A model generated the notes under the pieces. It saw nothing but the letters and a program-made list of their open reading frames with translations, ran no database searches and was not told where the DNA came from. From the NCBI GenBank assembly GCA_002343455.1, contig DDSR01000073.1, positions 9,286 through 33,972 of the forward strand: 24,687 nucleotides of DNA, in the 5' to 3' direction. The stretch comes from Deltaproteobacteria bacterium UBA2385. Its GTDB lineage: Bacteria; Myxococcota_A; UBA796; UBA2385. Each line of letters starts with the position of its first letter. Within the stretch, counting starts at the first letter, position 1. The translations under genes were made by a program, and so were the position numbers. This document shows positions 1 to 8,485 of the stretch, one piece after another.

Positions 1-1272
1 CGCCCGCCGGACCAGGGGCCGATCGGGATCCGCGAGGCCCTGCTCAATCAGCTCGCGCAGCTCGTCGAGCATCTGCTCCGCGCGGCCCGGCTCGAAGCGG
101 TCGGCGTCGACCTCCAGCTCCACCCACAGGCCACCGCTCGGCAGCCGCGCTGACTTCACCTTCAGCTCGAAGCGAGCGCTGTCGTGCGGGGCGCAGTCCA
201 GCGAGCGGAGGTGCAGGCGCCAGCCGGCGGGCAGGTCCAGCCCCTCGGGCGCCAGCTGTGCGCCGATGATCACCCTCACCAGCGGCTGCCCGGGATCGGG
301 CGAGAGGGCCCGCAGCTCGGGATGAGGCAGGCGGCCGTGGGCGAGGGCGAGGCCGACCGCCTGCTGGCTGGCGTCCAGCAGCGCGCGCAGCGTGGGCGCG
401 GCGCCGACGGCGATCCGGACCGGCACGATGTTGACGAAGGTGCCGAGCAGCCCCTTGCTGCCCGGGAGATCACGCCCACCGTGGAAGACCCCCAGGGCCA
501 GCTCGGGTCCGCTGCCGCGAAGCGCCAGCATTCCCGCGAAGGACGCGAAGAGCGCGCGGTAGGGAGTGCAGCCCTGCTGCCGGGCGAGGGCGTGCAGGGC
601 CGCCGTCGTCGCCGGCTCCAGGTTCAGCCGGGCGAGGTGGCCCCTTCTGGGGGACCGGGCGGGGTGCGAGGGAGTGGGCCAGTCGCGGAGCTGCCGGGCC
701 CACCATTCCCGCTCGGTCGGGCCATGGTCCTCCAGCCACGCCGCCTCGGCCACGGCGTGCTCGGCGAAGCTGCCGCCCAGCGGGGGCAGCGCCTGGTCCT
801 CGACCAGCAGGACCAGCTCGCGGGCCAGGATCATCAGCGAGGCGCCGTCCACCGTGATGTGGTGGCTGTCCAGCAGCAACCAGCTGCCCCGCGGCCCCAG
901 GTCGACCAGCGTGGTCCGCAGCGGCGGATCGTGCGCGAGGTCCGCCCGGCGCGCCTCAGCGGCGCGGATCCGCACCGCCATCGCGCGATCCTGGTCCGCG
1001 GGCGGGCTGTGGGTCAGGTCAACGAGCTCAAGCGGCAGGGGCTGAGCGTTCGCCCGCATCCGCAGCTCACCGCCGACCAGGTGCCATCGGATTCGGAGGG
1101 CCTCGTGCCGAGCGCTCATCGCGTCGAGCGCCCGGCGCACCGCCTCCGGCTCGATCCGCCGCTCGCAGCGCAGCTCGAAGTGAACCCCGTAGCCCGGGCC
1201 CGCTGCCACCTGCTCGGCCAGCCAGATGGCCCGCATCGAGCGAGGAGGCAACAGGTCGTATGCGTCGGGCAC
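1..1272 (-). CDS. NRPS-type condensation domain protein (3' end outside window)
   Basis: The 424 residues visible match a nonribosomal peptide synthetase condensation (C) domain, which joins an upstream acyl or peptidyl donor to a downstream aminoacyl acceptor, both held on carrier proteins. The HHxxxDG active-site motif is present as HHITVDG at residues 137-143, with His138 the expected catalytic base. The N-terminal lobe has the usual SxRxIWLAEQ opening and an RHEALRIRW block, and the later lobe carries the GxFVNIVPVR block. Translation must begin close to the GTG at 1272, because an in-frame TGA lies seven codons upstream and there is no nearer ATG until residue 12. The frame stays open to position 1, just where a C domain ends, so an adenylation domain or a free-standing enzyme could follow. 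No carrier or adenylation domain precedes it, so as an NRPS this would be a subunit whose first domain is C. Family assignment is firm; product and substrate cannot be told. Confidence 0.85.
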   Translation of the reverse strand, partial: MPDAYDLLPPRSMRAIWLAEQVAAGPGYGVHFELRCERRIEPEAVRRALDAMSARHEALRIRWHLVGGELRMRANAQPLPLELVDLTHSPPADQDRAMAVRIRAAEARRADLAHDPPLRTTLVDLGPRGSWLLLDSHHITVDGASLMILARELVLLVEDQALPPLGGSFAEHAVAEAAWLEDHGPTEREWWARQLRDWPTPSHPARSPRRGHLARLNLEPATTAALHALARQQGCTPYRALFASFAGMLALRGSGPELALGVFHGGRDLPGSKGLLGTFVNIVPVRIAVGAAPTLRALLDASQQAVGLALAHGRLPHPELRALSPDPGQPLVRVIIGAQLAPEGLDLPAGWRLHLRSLDCAPHDSARFELKVKSARLPSGGLWVELEVDADRFEPGRAEQMLDELRELIEQGLADPDRPLVRRA

Positions 1273-1421
1273 GAGGTCTCGTCCGGGCGATCAAATGGTT
1301 TGAGGGCGGGGCGGGGCGTGTGGGGGTGCCAGACTGGGATGCAATTTAAGCGAATCGGCCATGCCTGCCAAGACGGGGCGCGTCTTGCCCCCACCTCCCC
1401 CGGTCCCGGTTACTCCTCAGC
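1273..1421. other. Divergent intergenic region
   Basis: This 149-bp gap separates the leftward condensation-domain gene from the rightward glutathione S-transferase gene, so it should hold both promoters. The only clearly AT-richer patch is around 1339-1353 (core caatttaag), which could contribute a -10-like element on either strand. No operator-like palindrome or riboswitch-like structure was seen. The promoter role is an inference from gene orientation. Confidence 0.3.
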
Positions 1422-2102
1422 ATGTCCCCCATCCCCTCCCTGACCGTCCACCACCTCGAGTCCTCACGCTCCCAGCGCATCCTGTGGCTGCTGGAGGAGC
1501 TCGAGCTCCCATACCAGCTCGTCCGCTACAGCCGCGACCCCAAGACGATGCGGGCCGATCCGGCCCTGAAGGCCCTGCACCCGCTGGGCAAGTCGCCGGT
1601 GGTCACGTTGGGCGACGGGCAGGTCCTGGCCGAGTCCGGCGCGATCATCGAGTACTTCGTCGAGGCCACCGGCAAGCTCGCCCCGCCGGCCGGCACGCCC
1701 GAGCGGCAGCTCTACCGGCACTGGCTGCACTACGCCGAGGGCTCGCTGATGCCCCCGCTGCTGGTCAAGCTGATCACGGGACAGATCCGCGGGGCGCCGG
1801 TGCCCTTCTTCCTGCGCCCGATCACCCGCCAGATCGCCGAGAAGGTCGACAAGAGCTTCACCGACGCCGAGATCCAGCTCCACTTCGACTACCTGGAGCA
1901 GGCCCTGGACGGCAGGCAATTCTTCGTCGGATCGGAGTTCACAGGCGCCGACATCCAATTGTCCTACGGCGTGCGCGCCGGCCTCGCCCGGGGAGAGGTC
2001 GGCGAGCGCCCCCGCCTGCAGGGCTGGGTCGAGCGGATGAAGGCGCGGCCGGCCTATGTGCGGGCGATCGAGAAGGGCGGCGAGGACACGCTGCTGAGCT
2101 GA
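1422..2102 (+). CDS. Glutathione S-transferase family protein
   Basis: A 226-residue protein of normal cytosolic GST length, expected to conjugate glutathione to electrophiles or reduce peroxides. The thioredoxin-fold N-terminal domain (about residues 6-85) has the ESSRSQRILWLLEEL start with Ser15 near the usual catalytic position, the cis-proline block GKSPVV (Pro59), and the ESGAI glutathione-binding motif (Glu71-Ser72). The helical C-terminal domain follows, about residues 95-220. The combination of HPLGKSP, a GSLMPPLL segment and an inserted PFFLRPITRQIAEKV segment resembles the fungal Gtt1-like and related bacterial GSTs more than the E. coli enzymes; that comparison is from memory. The gene stands alone: it is divergent from the condensation-domain gene and convergent with the ATPase gene, which ends 29 bp away. 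The ATG at 1422 has no strong ribosome-binding site. Substrate is unknown. Confidence 0.9.
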   Translation: MSPIPSLTVHHLESSRSQRILWLLEELELPYQLVRYSRDPKTMRADPALKALHPLGKSPVVTLGDGQVLAESGAIIEYFVEATGKLAPPAGTPERQLYRHWLHYAEGSLMPPLLVKLITGQIRGAPVPFFLRPITRQIAEKVDKSFTDAEIQLHFDYLEQALDGRQFFVGSEFTGADIQLSYGVRAGLARGEVGERPRLQGWVERMKARPAYVRAIEKGGEDTLLS

Positions 2103-2131
2103 GTGGACTCGACTTGGGGTGCAACACACGT

Positions 2132-3607
2132 TCAGAGGAGGCCGCGAGTCAGGTCGTCCAGATCGAGAGCGAGGTAGCCCGCAGCAGCGCACGCCGCCCG
2201 CTGGCGTTCATCCAGCGCAGGTGCGATCGCCACCCGCTCCAGGCCATACCGCCGAAGCTCGGGGTTGAGCTCCAGAAGACGCTCGACGTGGCGGTCGAAG
2301 CGCGAGAGATCAGCCACCAGTCGCTCTGGATGCCGCTTGCATGACCCCACACGCAAGCGCCCTCCGACTTCGTCCACGGCGACGAGGTCGATCTCGGCGC
2401 CCTTTCGATCCCACCATCCACGGACCGGGGTGCTCAAGGGAAAGTCCCCCACTCCCCGCCGGCTGCGCTCGTGCATGAGCGCGGCGGCGAGGTGCTCCAG
2501 GGCATGCCCCTCCAGGGTGGCGAGGCGCGGCATGACCTGGTCGAGGAGAGAGGGCAGGTCCCTGAGTCCCATGAAGGCGACGGGGTCGGCCAGGGCACCC
2601 AACCAGGCGACCAGGAAATTGTCGGTGATACGATAGCGGCCGTCTCGGGCCTTTGGGGAGGCGAAGGCCGGCCTGACGCGCTCCACGAGCTGGAAGCGCT
2701 CCTCCAGAGCCGCCAGCCAGGCGCCGACCTGGGCGCTGGTGTGACCGGCGGTGCCCTCGATATGGGCGGCGATGTCGGCGCGCGGTGCATCGGGATGGGC
2801 CGCCAGGTAGCGCAGGAGCGGGTCGTAGCGTCCCCGCAGCTCTTCCAGCAACCAACCCGCACCGTCGGCGGCGAGGGGCGCGGTCCCCGAGAAGAACATC
2901 CGGGCGAGAGCTTCCCGAGGCTCCAGAGCCAAGGCGCCGACCTCATATGCGTCGCGCCAGTACTTCGGGATTCCTTGGAGTAGATTCCAGAAGAAGAGCA
3001 GGCGAGGGCCGTCCAGGTGCCCGTGCCGCGCCAGGATGCCCGCCGTGACGCTCGGCGCCAGGTGGTCCAGCTGCAGAACCGCCGTTGTGCGGCCGAAGAG
3101 CGGGGCGCGATACCCGCTCAGCAGGGCCTCCATCTCGGTCTGAATCGACCCCAGCAGGATCAGCCCGCCTTCGGTGGGTAGAGCGCCCGGGGCGCGCAGG
3201 CTGTCGACCTGGAACTGGAGGGCGGAGTTGAAGGCGTAGAGCGCCTTGCGGGCGAAGGCCTGATATTCGTCGAGCACGACGACGTAGCCTTCGCGTATCA
3301 GCCGCCCCAGCGCGCTCGCGAGCGTGAAGAGATCGGTGAAATCGGTCTCCGCGACGCCCGACATGCGCAGGTGCTCGCGGGCGCCCAGCACGACCCCGGC
3401 GGGATCGGCGTCGGGGATGTGGATGTAGGCGATGCGCTGGCGCCCGCTTTGCCGAAGGGCGTGCAGGACCAGGGTCGTCTTGCCGATCCGCCGACGCCCA
3501 CCGACCCGCAGGAAGAAGAAGCGTCGCGCCGCGAGCAGCTCTGCCAAGGCCGCCAGCTCGGTCTCGCGGCCGTAGAAGGACCAGGGTGGCTGCAGGTCTT
3601 CGCTCAT
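2132..3607 (-). CDS. AAA-type ATPase with DUF234-like C-terminal nuclease fold
   Basis: This 491-residue protein belongs to the 'archaeal-type' ATP-binding family (ATPase_2 plus DUF234). It opens with FYGRETELAAL and the family's GGRRRIGKTTL Walker A (residues 36-46, Lys43). Walker B is VVVLDE (Asp113-Glu114). A GSIQTEM and PLFGR stretch follows, corresponding to the sensor region. A winged-helix-like segment occupies about 250-370. The C-terminal 95 residues contain GAEIDLVAV (Asp407) and VGSCK (Lys424), matching the restriction-endonuclease-like fold of DUF234, although the usual acidic residue before Lys appears to be Ser-Cys. The role of this family is poorly known; members are often lineage-expanded and thought to be mobile or defence-related. 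The gene is monocistronic, converging with the GST gene. GGGGAG directly abuts the start codon, and a palindrome lies 10-29 bases upstream. Family is certain, function is not. Confidence 0.88.
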   Translation of the reverse strand: MSEDLQPPWSFYGRETELAALAELLAARRFFFLRVGGRRRIGKTTLVLHALRQSGRQRIAYIHIPDADPAGVVLGAREHLRMSGVAETDFTDLFTLASALGRLIREGYVVVLDEYQAFARKALYAFNSALQFQVDSLRAPGALPTEGGLILLGSIQTEMEALLSGYRAPLFGRTTAVLQLDHLAPSVTAGILARHGHLDGPRLLFFWNLLQGIPKYWRDAYEVGALALEPREALARMFFSGTAPLAADGAGWLLEELRGRYDPLLRYLAAHPDAPRADIAAHIEGTAGHTSAQVGAWLAALEERFQLVERVRPAFASPKARDGRYRITDNFLVAWLGALADPVAFMGLRDLPSLLDQVMPRLATLEGHALEHLAAALMHERSRRGVGDFPLSTPVRGWWDRKGAEIDLVAVDEVGGRLRVGSCKRHPERLVADLSRFDRHVERLLELNPELRRYGLERVAIAPALDERQRAACAAAGYLALDLDDLTRGLL

Positions 3608-3616
3608 CTCCCCAAC

Positions 3617-3636
3617 AAGGTAACCGCCATTACCTT
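3617..3636. promoter_or_regulatory. 7-bp perfect inverted repeat upstream of the ATPase gene
   Basis: The arms AAGGTAA (3617-3623) and TTACCTT (3630-3636) are perfect complements separated by six bases. The element lies 10-29 bases upstream of the ATPase start at 3607 and inside the 43-bp gap to the preceding leftward gene. The patch is noticeably AT-richer than its surroundings. Position and symmetry suit a protein-binding operator over the ATPase promoter. A small mRNA hairpin is the alternative. There is no T-run, so it is not an obvious intrinsic terminator. Confidence 0.45.
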
Positions 3637-3650
3637 ATTCGCCCACCCCC

Positions 3651-6083
3651 CTACTCGACCCGCAGATCGTCCACCCACAGATCCCCGTCCAGCCAGCCTC
3701 GCGCCCCCAGCCGCAGCGCGACCCCCTCGACCCGCTCCAGGTCGACCCCGACCAGCGCGCCCAGGTCGACCCGGGCCGTGCCCCAGTGGCGGCCGACGAT
3801 GCCGCGCTCGCCCATCGCCTCGGACAGGGCCACGCTGACCTCGTTGCCGTCGGCGTCCCAGACGGCCAGCTCGACGTCCACCTCGCGGTCGGGGCAGCTC
3901 CCGGTGCTGGGAGGTGGACAGTCGCGTGCCAGGCGCAGGCTGAGGGTGTCCCAGGCGCTGAGGTCGACCGGGGCGCCTCCGGGGTCGAGGAAGGCGGCCA
4001 GCTCGGCATCGGCCTCTGTCCAGCTCAGCCGGCGGGAGCGGGCCCACTCGCCGATGCGGTCGAGGCGCTCGTCGCTGCGGCCCCAGGCCCGCAGGCCCTC
4101 CTCGTACGGTGCACCGTTCTCGGACAGATCCAGCTCCAGGTCGACGTTGGCCCCGCCCCAGAGGTTCTCGCCCTCCCCGGCCTGGAAGTCGTCGATCGGC
4201 AGCGCCCGGGCGGCGTACCGTCGGCCGGTCACCGAGACGCCCTCGTCGGAGAGCGAGGAGGAGAGGGCCTCGCTGCCAAAGAGGGGCAGCTCGTAGCCCA
4301 GATCGCCCCCGGCCTCGCCCAGGCCCCCGAAGCGCCGCAGGAAGGCGGTGCTGTAGTGCTGGTCGAGGTCGTGCCGGTCTTCGATCGGGATGGTGGAGAG
4401 GCTGGTCTTGGAGCCGGCGGTGCCGGCGTCGTAGCTGTCCTCGTGGTTGGCGCCGTGCAGGGTGACCAGCAGGCTGGGTCCGACCGTCTGTTCGTAGGAG
4501 ACGTCGACCAGGGGCCAGGGCTCGTCGGCGTCCAGCGCGCCCGAGAAGAGCAGGATTGGCCGCACGGGGAAGGGACGATCGCCGTTGTCCTCGGGCTCGC
4601 CCCAGTCCTGGGAGGCGGTCTGCAAGGGGCTGACGGGCTGAAAGACGATGGCGCCGAGAACGGAGGGGTCCCGCCAGAGCGAGATCAGGCTGGCGCCGCC
4701 GCCCCGGGAGTGACCGGAGACGAAGACCCGGCTGGAGTCGACCCGCCCGTACAGGGGCGAGGAGGGGTCTTCGCTGAGCTCGACGAGGCGCTGCACGGCG
4801 GCGAGCTGGAAGGTGGACATGTCGACGAGGTTCTGCCAGCTCTGCGAGATGCCGCTGACGTTGGTCGACGAGTCCACGCTGGCGACCAGGGCGCCGTGGC
4901 TGGCCCAGTGGGCGTGCAGCACGGTGTAGTCGTCGTAGATGTCGGTCGGCGAGTGGGCGGCGTGGTGGAAGGCCACGACCGGCAGCGGACCCTCCGCGAT
5001 GCCGCCGGCGCCGTCGCTGGGGTAGGCCAGGCGCAGCTTGACGTTGGTGCGTGTGCCGCGGGAGACGGTGATGCTGGGGATGGTCAGCTCGAAGGAGTCG
5101 GTCGGGTAGGGTCCGTCCTGGGAGGGCACGAGCCCGGCGGCGGGCAGCTCCTCGTCCAGGGCGGGCAGGATGGCCTGGTACAGGCGCAGATCGACGACGG
5201 CCTCGCCCTCCCACACCGCCGCGGCGATGCGCCAGGCCCCGCTCTCTTCCGGCAGACCCGAGAGCAGGCTCCCGCTCAACGACAGGCCGGCGGGCAGCTC
5301 GTGTACGAGGGCGTCTGTCCAGGGCAGCGTCTGGACCAGGTCCTCGCCCACCCGGCCGTCGGGCAGGAAGAGGGGCTCGGTCCGCAGCGAGCTGCCGACC
5401 AGGGCCTCGGGGAGGCTGAGATCGAGCGGGCAGCCCTCGGGACCCTGGACCGACCAGCGCAGGGTGCCCACGCCGCTGGCCTGCACCGCGTCGAAGAGGG
5501 CCTCGCCCGCGAGGTTCTCGGCCTCCAGCAGGCCGCCCAGGACCAGCCCCTCGGAGCGGTCGTCCAGGCGGAGCGAGAGCTCGACCGGCGCGCCGTCGAA
5601 GTCGCTCAGGGCCAGCCGCAGCGGGTCCAGCAAGCCGCTGCGGGCGGCGGGGCCCGGGCTCTGGAGCACATCGACCCAGGGCAGCGCGGCCAGCGGCTCG
5701 CTGAGGGCGGGCTCGACGCCCTCGGCCTCGGCCAGCAGCGCACCCTCGACGCAGCCGCCCAGGACCAGCCCCTCGAAGCGGGCCCGCCCGCCGACCAGCT
5801 CGGCCTCAGCCAGGAGCTCGCCCTCGAGCCGGAGGGTGATCGTGGCCTCCTCGTCCAGACGCTCGCCACTGTCGGCGTCGAGCAGCTCCACCTCGACCTC
5901 GAAGGGCTCGCCCGAGAGCAGGTCCGCGGGAGGCTGGGCCGAGAACTGCAGCAGCCGCGCGGCCTCCGGGTCGGGGGTCTCCGGGTCGGTGGTCTCTGTG
6001 TCGGTGGTCTCCGTATCGGGCACCTCGACCTTGCCCGGCTCGCAGGCCAACATCACCCCCAGCATGAACAGAGCGTTCGTCAC
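3651..6083 (-). CDS. Lipoprotein with Ig-like region, alpha/beta hydrolase and C-terminal jelly-roll-like domain
   Basis: An 810-residue surface lipoprotein. The GTG at 6083 is chosen because it forms a GTGA overlap with the upstream stop and leads straight into a short lipoprotein signal (FMLGVMLAC, lipidated Cys14). A Thr/Glu/Asp/Pro-rich repetitive linker follows (about 20-40), then a beta-rich Ig-like region to about 330. The hydrolase core, about 355-600, has nucleophile elbow GHSRGGG (Ser459), an acidic candidate in GALDADE (Asp518 or Asp520) and GANHED (His547), in correct order and spacing for a Ser-Asp-His triad. The C-terminal 150 or so residues look like a carbohydrate-binding-type beta-sandwich ending in WVDDLRVE. 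The family is closest to dienelactone-hydrolase/chlorophyllase-like esterases. Substrate is unknown; an ester or polysaccharide-linked ester at the cell surface is an inference. It is the last gene of a three-gene leftward operon. Confidence 0.85.
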   Translation of the reverse strand: MTNALFMLGVMLACEPGKVEVPDTETTDTETTDPETPDPEAARLLQFSAQPPADLLSGEPFEVEVELLDADSGERLDEEATITLRLEGELLAEAELVGGRARFEGLVLGGCVEGALLAEAEGVEPALSEPLAALPWVDVLQSPGPAARSGLLDPLRLALSDFDGAPVELSLRLDDRSEGLVLGGLLEAENLAGEALFDAVQASGVGTLRWSVQGPEGCPLDLSLPEALVGSSLRTEPLFLPDGRVGEDLVQTLPWTDALVHELPAGLSLSGSLLSGLPEESGAWRIAAAVWEGEAVVDLRLYQAILPALDEELPAAGLVPSQDGPYPTDSFELTIPSITVSRGTRTNVKLRLAYPSDGAGGIAEGPLPVVAFHHAAHSPTDIYDDYTVLHAHWASHGALVASVDSSTNVSGISQSWQNLVDMSTFQLAAVQRLVELSEDPSSPLYGRVDSSRVFVSGHSRGGGASLISLWRDPSVLGAIVFQPVSPLQTASQDWGEPEDNGDRPFPVRPILLFSGALDADEPWPLVDVSYEQTVGPSLLVTLHGANHEDSYDAGTAGSKTSLSTIPIEDRHDLDQHYSTAFLRRFGGLGEAGGDLGYELPLFGSEALSSSLSDEGVSVTGRRYAARALPIDDFQAGEGENLWGGANVDLELDLSENGAPYEEGLRAWGRSDERLDRIGEWARSRRLSWTEADAELAAFLDPGGAPVDLSAWDTLSLRLARDCPPPSTGSCPDREVDVELAVWDADGNEVSVALSEAMGERGIVGRHWGTARVDLGALVGVDLERVEGVALRLGARGWLDGDLWVDDLRVE

Positions 6084-8485
6084 GGTGTGGCCTCTCCCCA
6101 GCTCAGGCGGTCGTACTCGACGGTCCCGATCCCGTAGTCGCTGCGCACCAGGTCGACCACGCCGAAGCCCGCGGGCTGCGAGGCGGCCGGGCGCCACTCC
6201 ACCAGCTCCAGGCGGTCCAGGCGCACCACCGTCGTCTGACGCTGCGGGGGCTGGAGCAGGATGTTGACGATGGCCGCGTTGGGCTTCATGCCGTTGAGCG
6301 GCTCCATCGCCGAGGCGGGGATGTCGACCAGGGTCTGGCGCCACTCGCCCTCGACCATGCCCACGGCGATCTCCACCTCGCGCAGCTTGGCGTTGACGGG
6401 CTCCTCGGTCGGATCGGCGTCGGCGACATGGTACAGATCCAGCCGCACCGTCAGGCCGTCGGTCTCGCCGCTGGCCCAGGCCGTCAGGCGGATCGAGTAG
6501 GAGGCCTCCCCGTCCAGCGGCTCGGTGCCGCCGGCCTCGGCGTAGAGGCGGTGGGGCGGCATGGCGACCTGGCCCAGGGTGCGCACCAGGACCGGACCGG
6601 TGTTGTCGGGGCCGCGGGTGAGCTGCAGGCTGGTCAGGCCCTCGGCGACTCCGCGGGTGCTCAGGCTGGCGTCACCGGACTCGAACTTCCAGCCGGGCAT
6701 ATCGCCGATCACCTCGTCGGTGTCGGCGTTCTCGAAGGTGCCCATCCCGATCAGCCCTCGCCCGACCCAGAGCCCATCCCGAACCGGATCCTCCACCAGG
6801 GTGGAGCGGACGAGCCCCTGCTGCGGCAGATCGGCCCAGCCGCTGGGGGAGAGGACGACCAGCTCGCGGCGGACCTCGGGCGCGTCGGGCACCATCCGGC
6901 CGGTGCCCCACTCGTAGACCAGGTGCCCGGGACTGGCTTCGGCGGGGCGCTCGGTGGCGAAGACCACCAGGTCGCGCCCGACGTCCAGCCGGGTGGCCAG
7001 GGCCTGCATCCAGCTGCGCTCGGCGATGGTGGCGAGCACGCCGCGTCCGGCGCTGTCGACCACCGGCACCGGTCGGTAGCTGTCCATGTACAGAGGCAAC
7101 AGGCGCAGGTCCAGCAAGCTGCCGTCGGCATCCCAGACGCTGCGCACCATCGTGGCGGGGAAGGTGATGTAGCGGTTCTGGTCGAAGAAGAGGTTGCCCA
7201 GGCTCCAGAAGATGGGCGCGCCCTTGTACCACTCCACGCCTTGCAGGACGTGGGGGTGATGTCCGAAGACGATCGAGGCGCCGGCGTCGATGGCGGCGCG
7301 GGCGGACTGGGAGAGCGCCAGGGTGGGCACCGGCGCGTACTCGACGCCGGAGTGGATCTGGACGACGACGACGTCGGCCTCGGCGGCCGCCTGGGCCACC
7401 CGGGCCGCGGACTCCTCGCCCCACCAGCCCGAGGCCCCGCCGTGATCGCGGCGCGCCAGGAGGTCCTGCAGCTCGGGGTAGACCTCGACCACCGAGGCCC
7501 AGATCTCGGCGGCCGTCTCGGCGTCGACCTGCGGCTCCAGCTCCTCGAAGAGGAACCAGGCCGAGCCCGCCCGGCGCTCGGCGACCTCGACCCCCAGCGC
7601 GGGCCAGCCCCAGCTCCGCGCCTCCCACTTCCAGGGCGAGGCCGAGCTGCTGGGGTCGGCCGGCGCCCGGGAGGCGTCGGTGGGCAGCTCGTCGTTGACC
7701 GACTCGCCGCCCAGGCTGCTGAAGGCCAGCATGGCGACACGGGCGCCGTTGACCTCGATCCAGGCGGGCTCCGCCGCCTCCTCGGCGTCCGCCCCGGCGC
7801 CGGCGCGGAGCACGCCCGCCTCGTCGAGCAAGGACAGCGTCGAGTCCACCCCCTCGTCGAGCCAGTCGCGGACGTGGTTGTTGGCCAGCCCGACCACGTC
7901 CACGCCGAGCTCGTCCAGGGCGGCCAGCACCTCGGGCGGCGACTGCAGCAGGTAGCGCTTGCCCGGGTAGGCGGCCTCGTCGGGCAGCTCGCCGACGGCG
8001 GTCTCCAGGTTGAGCATCGTCAGGTCGGCCAGCCCGAAGGCGGGGGCCAGGTCGCTGACCACCCGGCGGGCCGACGCGCCGTCGTCCCCGGTGACCACCA
8101 GCGCTTCCCCGTCGTCGGGCTCGAGGTAGCGTCGGGAGAGCATGGAGTCGCCGCCGGAGTGCATGGCGAAGCGGCGCCCGTCGGGGTTGGACCAGAGGCG
8201 GACCGGGACCTCGCGGCCGGCCCACTCCAGGCCGACCGGCACCGGCTCGCTGAGGTGCTGGTCGGCGCCGACGACGATCAGCGTCGGGCGCTCCAGGACG
8301 CCCAGGTCCAGCTCCCCGTCGCTGTTGCCTTGGACCCGCCGACCCTCCACCTCGGCCCAGGCGCCGGGCAGGGCGTCGCCGAGCTCGTCCTGGACGAGCA
8401 CCCGCGTCCCGTCCGGCGAGCAGCCCGGTCCCAGGACGACCAGCAGCGCCAGGCCGCTCGCGCTGAGCGGTCGCCTACCGGCCAT
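6080..8485 (-). CDS. CapA-family (PGA_cap) lipoprotein
   Basis: An 801-residue lipoprotein: the signal ends LVVLGPGC (Cys22). A short region resembling a carboxypeptidase-regulatory or Cna-B domain occupies about 28-95. The CapA-type metallophosphatase-like domain follows: SGGDSML (residues 110-116), NLE (159-161), LANNH (200-204), QIHSGVEY (His378), GHHPH (408-412) and SLGNLFF. These are all the hallmark blocks of the family named after the Bacillus poly-gamma-glutamate capsule protein CapA. About 200 C-terminal residues form a galactose-binding-like beta-sandwich ending LDRLELVEW. Members are often found with exopolymer genes, but no capB/capC-like ligase is visible here, so poly-gamma-glutamate synthesis should not be assumed; a surface phosphoesterase acting on an envelope polymer is equally possible. 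It overlaps the gene before it by 11 bp and the hydrolase gene after it by 4 bp (GTGA), indicating translational coupling. Confidence 0.88.
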   Translation of the reverse strand: MAGRRPLSASGLALLVVLGPGCSPDGTRVLVQDELGDALPGAWAEVEGRRVQGNSDGELDLGVLERPTLIVVGADQHLSEPVPVGLEWAGREVPVRLWSNPDGRRFAMHSGGDSMLSRRYLEPDDGEALVVTGDDGASARRVVSDLAPAFGLADLTMLNLETAVGELPDEAAYPGKRYLLQSPPEVLAALDELGVDVVGLANNHVRDWLDEGVDSTLSLLDEAGVLRAGAGADAEEAAEPAWIEVNGARVAMLAFSSLGGESVNDELPTDASRAPADPSSSASPWKWEARSWGWPALGVEVAERRAGSAWFLFEELEPQVDAETAAEIWASVVEVYPELQDLLARRDHGGASGWWGEESAARVAQAAAEADVVVVQIHSGVEYAPVPTLALSQSARAAIDAGASIVFGHHPHVLQGVEWYKGAPIFWSLGNLFFDQNRYITFPATMVRSVWDADGSLLDLRLLPLYMDSYRPVPVVDSAGRGVLATIAERSWMQALATRLDVGRDLVVFATERPAEASPGHLVYEWGTGRMVPDAPEVRRELVVLSPSGWADLPQQGLVRSTLVEDPVRDGLWVGRGLIGMGTFENADTDEVIGDMPGWKFESGDASLSTRGVAEGLTSLQLTRGPDNTGPVLVRTLGQVAMPPHRLYAEAGGTEPLDGEASYSIRLTAWASGETDGLTVRLDLYHVADADPTEEPVNAKLREVEIAVGMVEGEWRQTLVDIPASAMEPLNGMKPNAAIVNILLQPPQRQTTVVRLDRLELVEWRPAASQPAGFGVVDLVRSDYGIGTVEYDRLSWGEATP

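Noticed and set aside
184..1443. Long open frame on the plus strand opposite the condensation-domain gene
   Set aside because: Its translation is low-complexity Gln/Arg/Pro/Gly-rich with no family features, while the minus strand carries a complete condensation-domain motif set. It is a by-product of high GC.
2103..2131. Possible terminator between the convergent GST and ATPase genes
   Set aside because: No stem-loop of useful length was found in the 29-bp gap.
3786..6137. 783-codon open frame on the plus strand
   Set aside because: It is antisense to the hydrolase lipoprotein, whose signal peptide, linker and catalytic triad are clear. The composition (Gly/Ala/Val/Gln-rich, no motif) is that of a shadow frame.
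6084..6344. 87-residue N-terminal extension of the hydrolase lipoprotein frame
   Set aside because: The extension would lie wholly within the CapA-like gene in another frame and would bury the lipoprotein signal; the GTG at 6083 overlapping the upstream stop is the better start.
6080..8485. Assignment of the CapA-like gene to poly-gamma-glutamate capsule synthesis
   Set aside because: No capB, capC or capE homologue is present in the window, so the family name does not justify the pathway.
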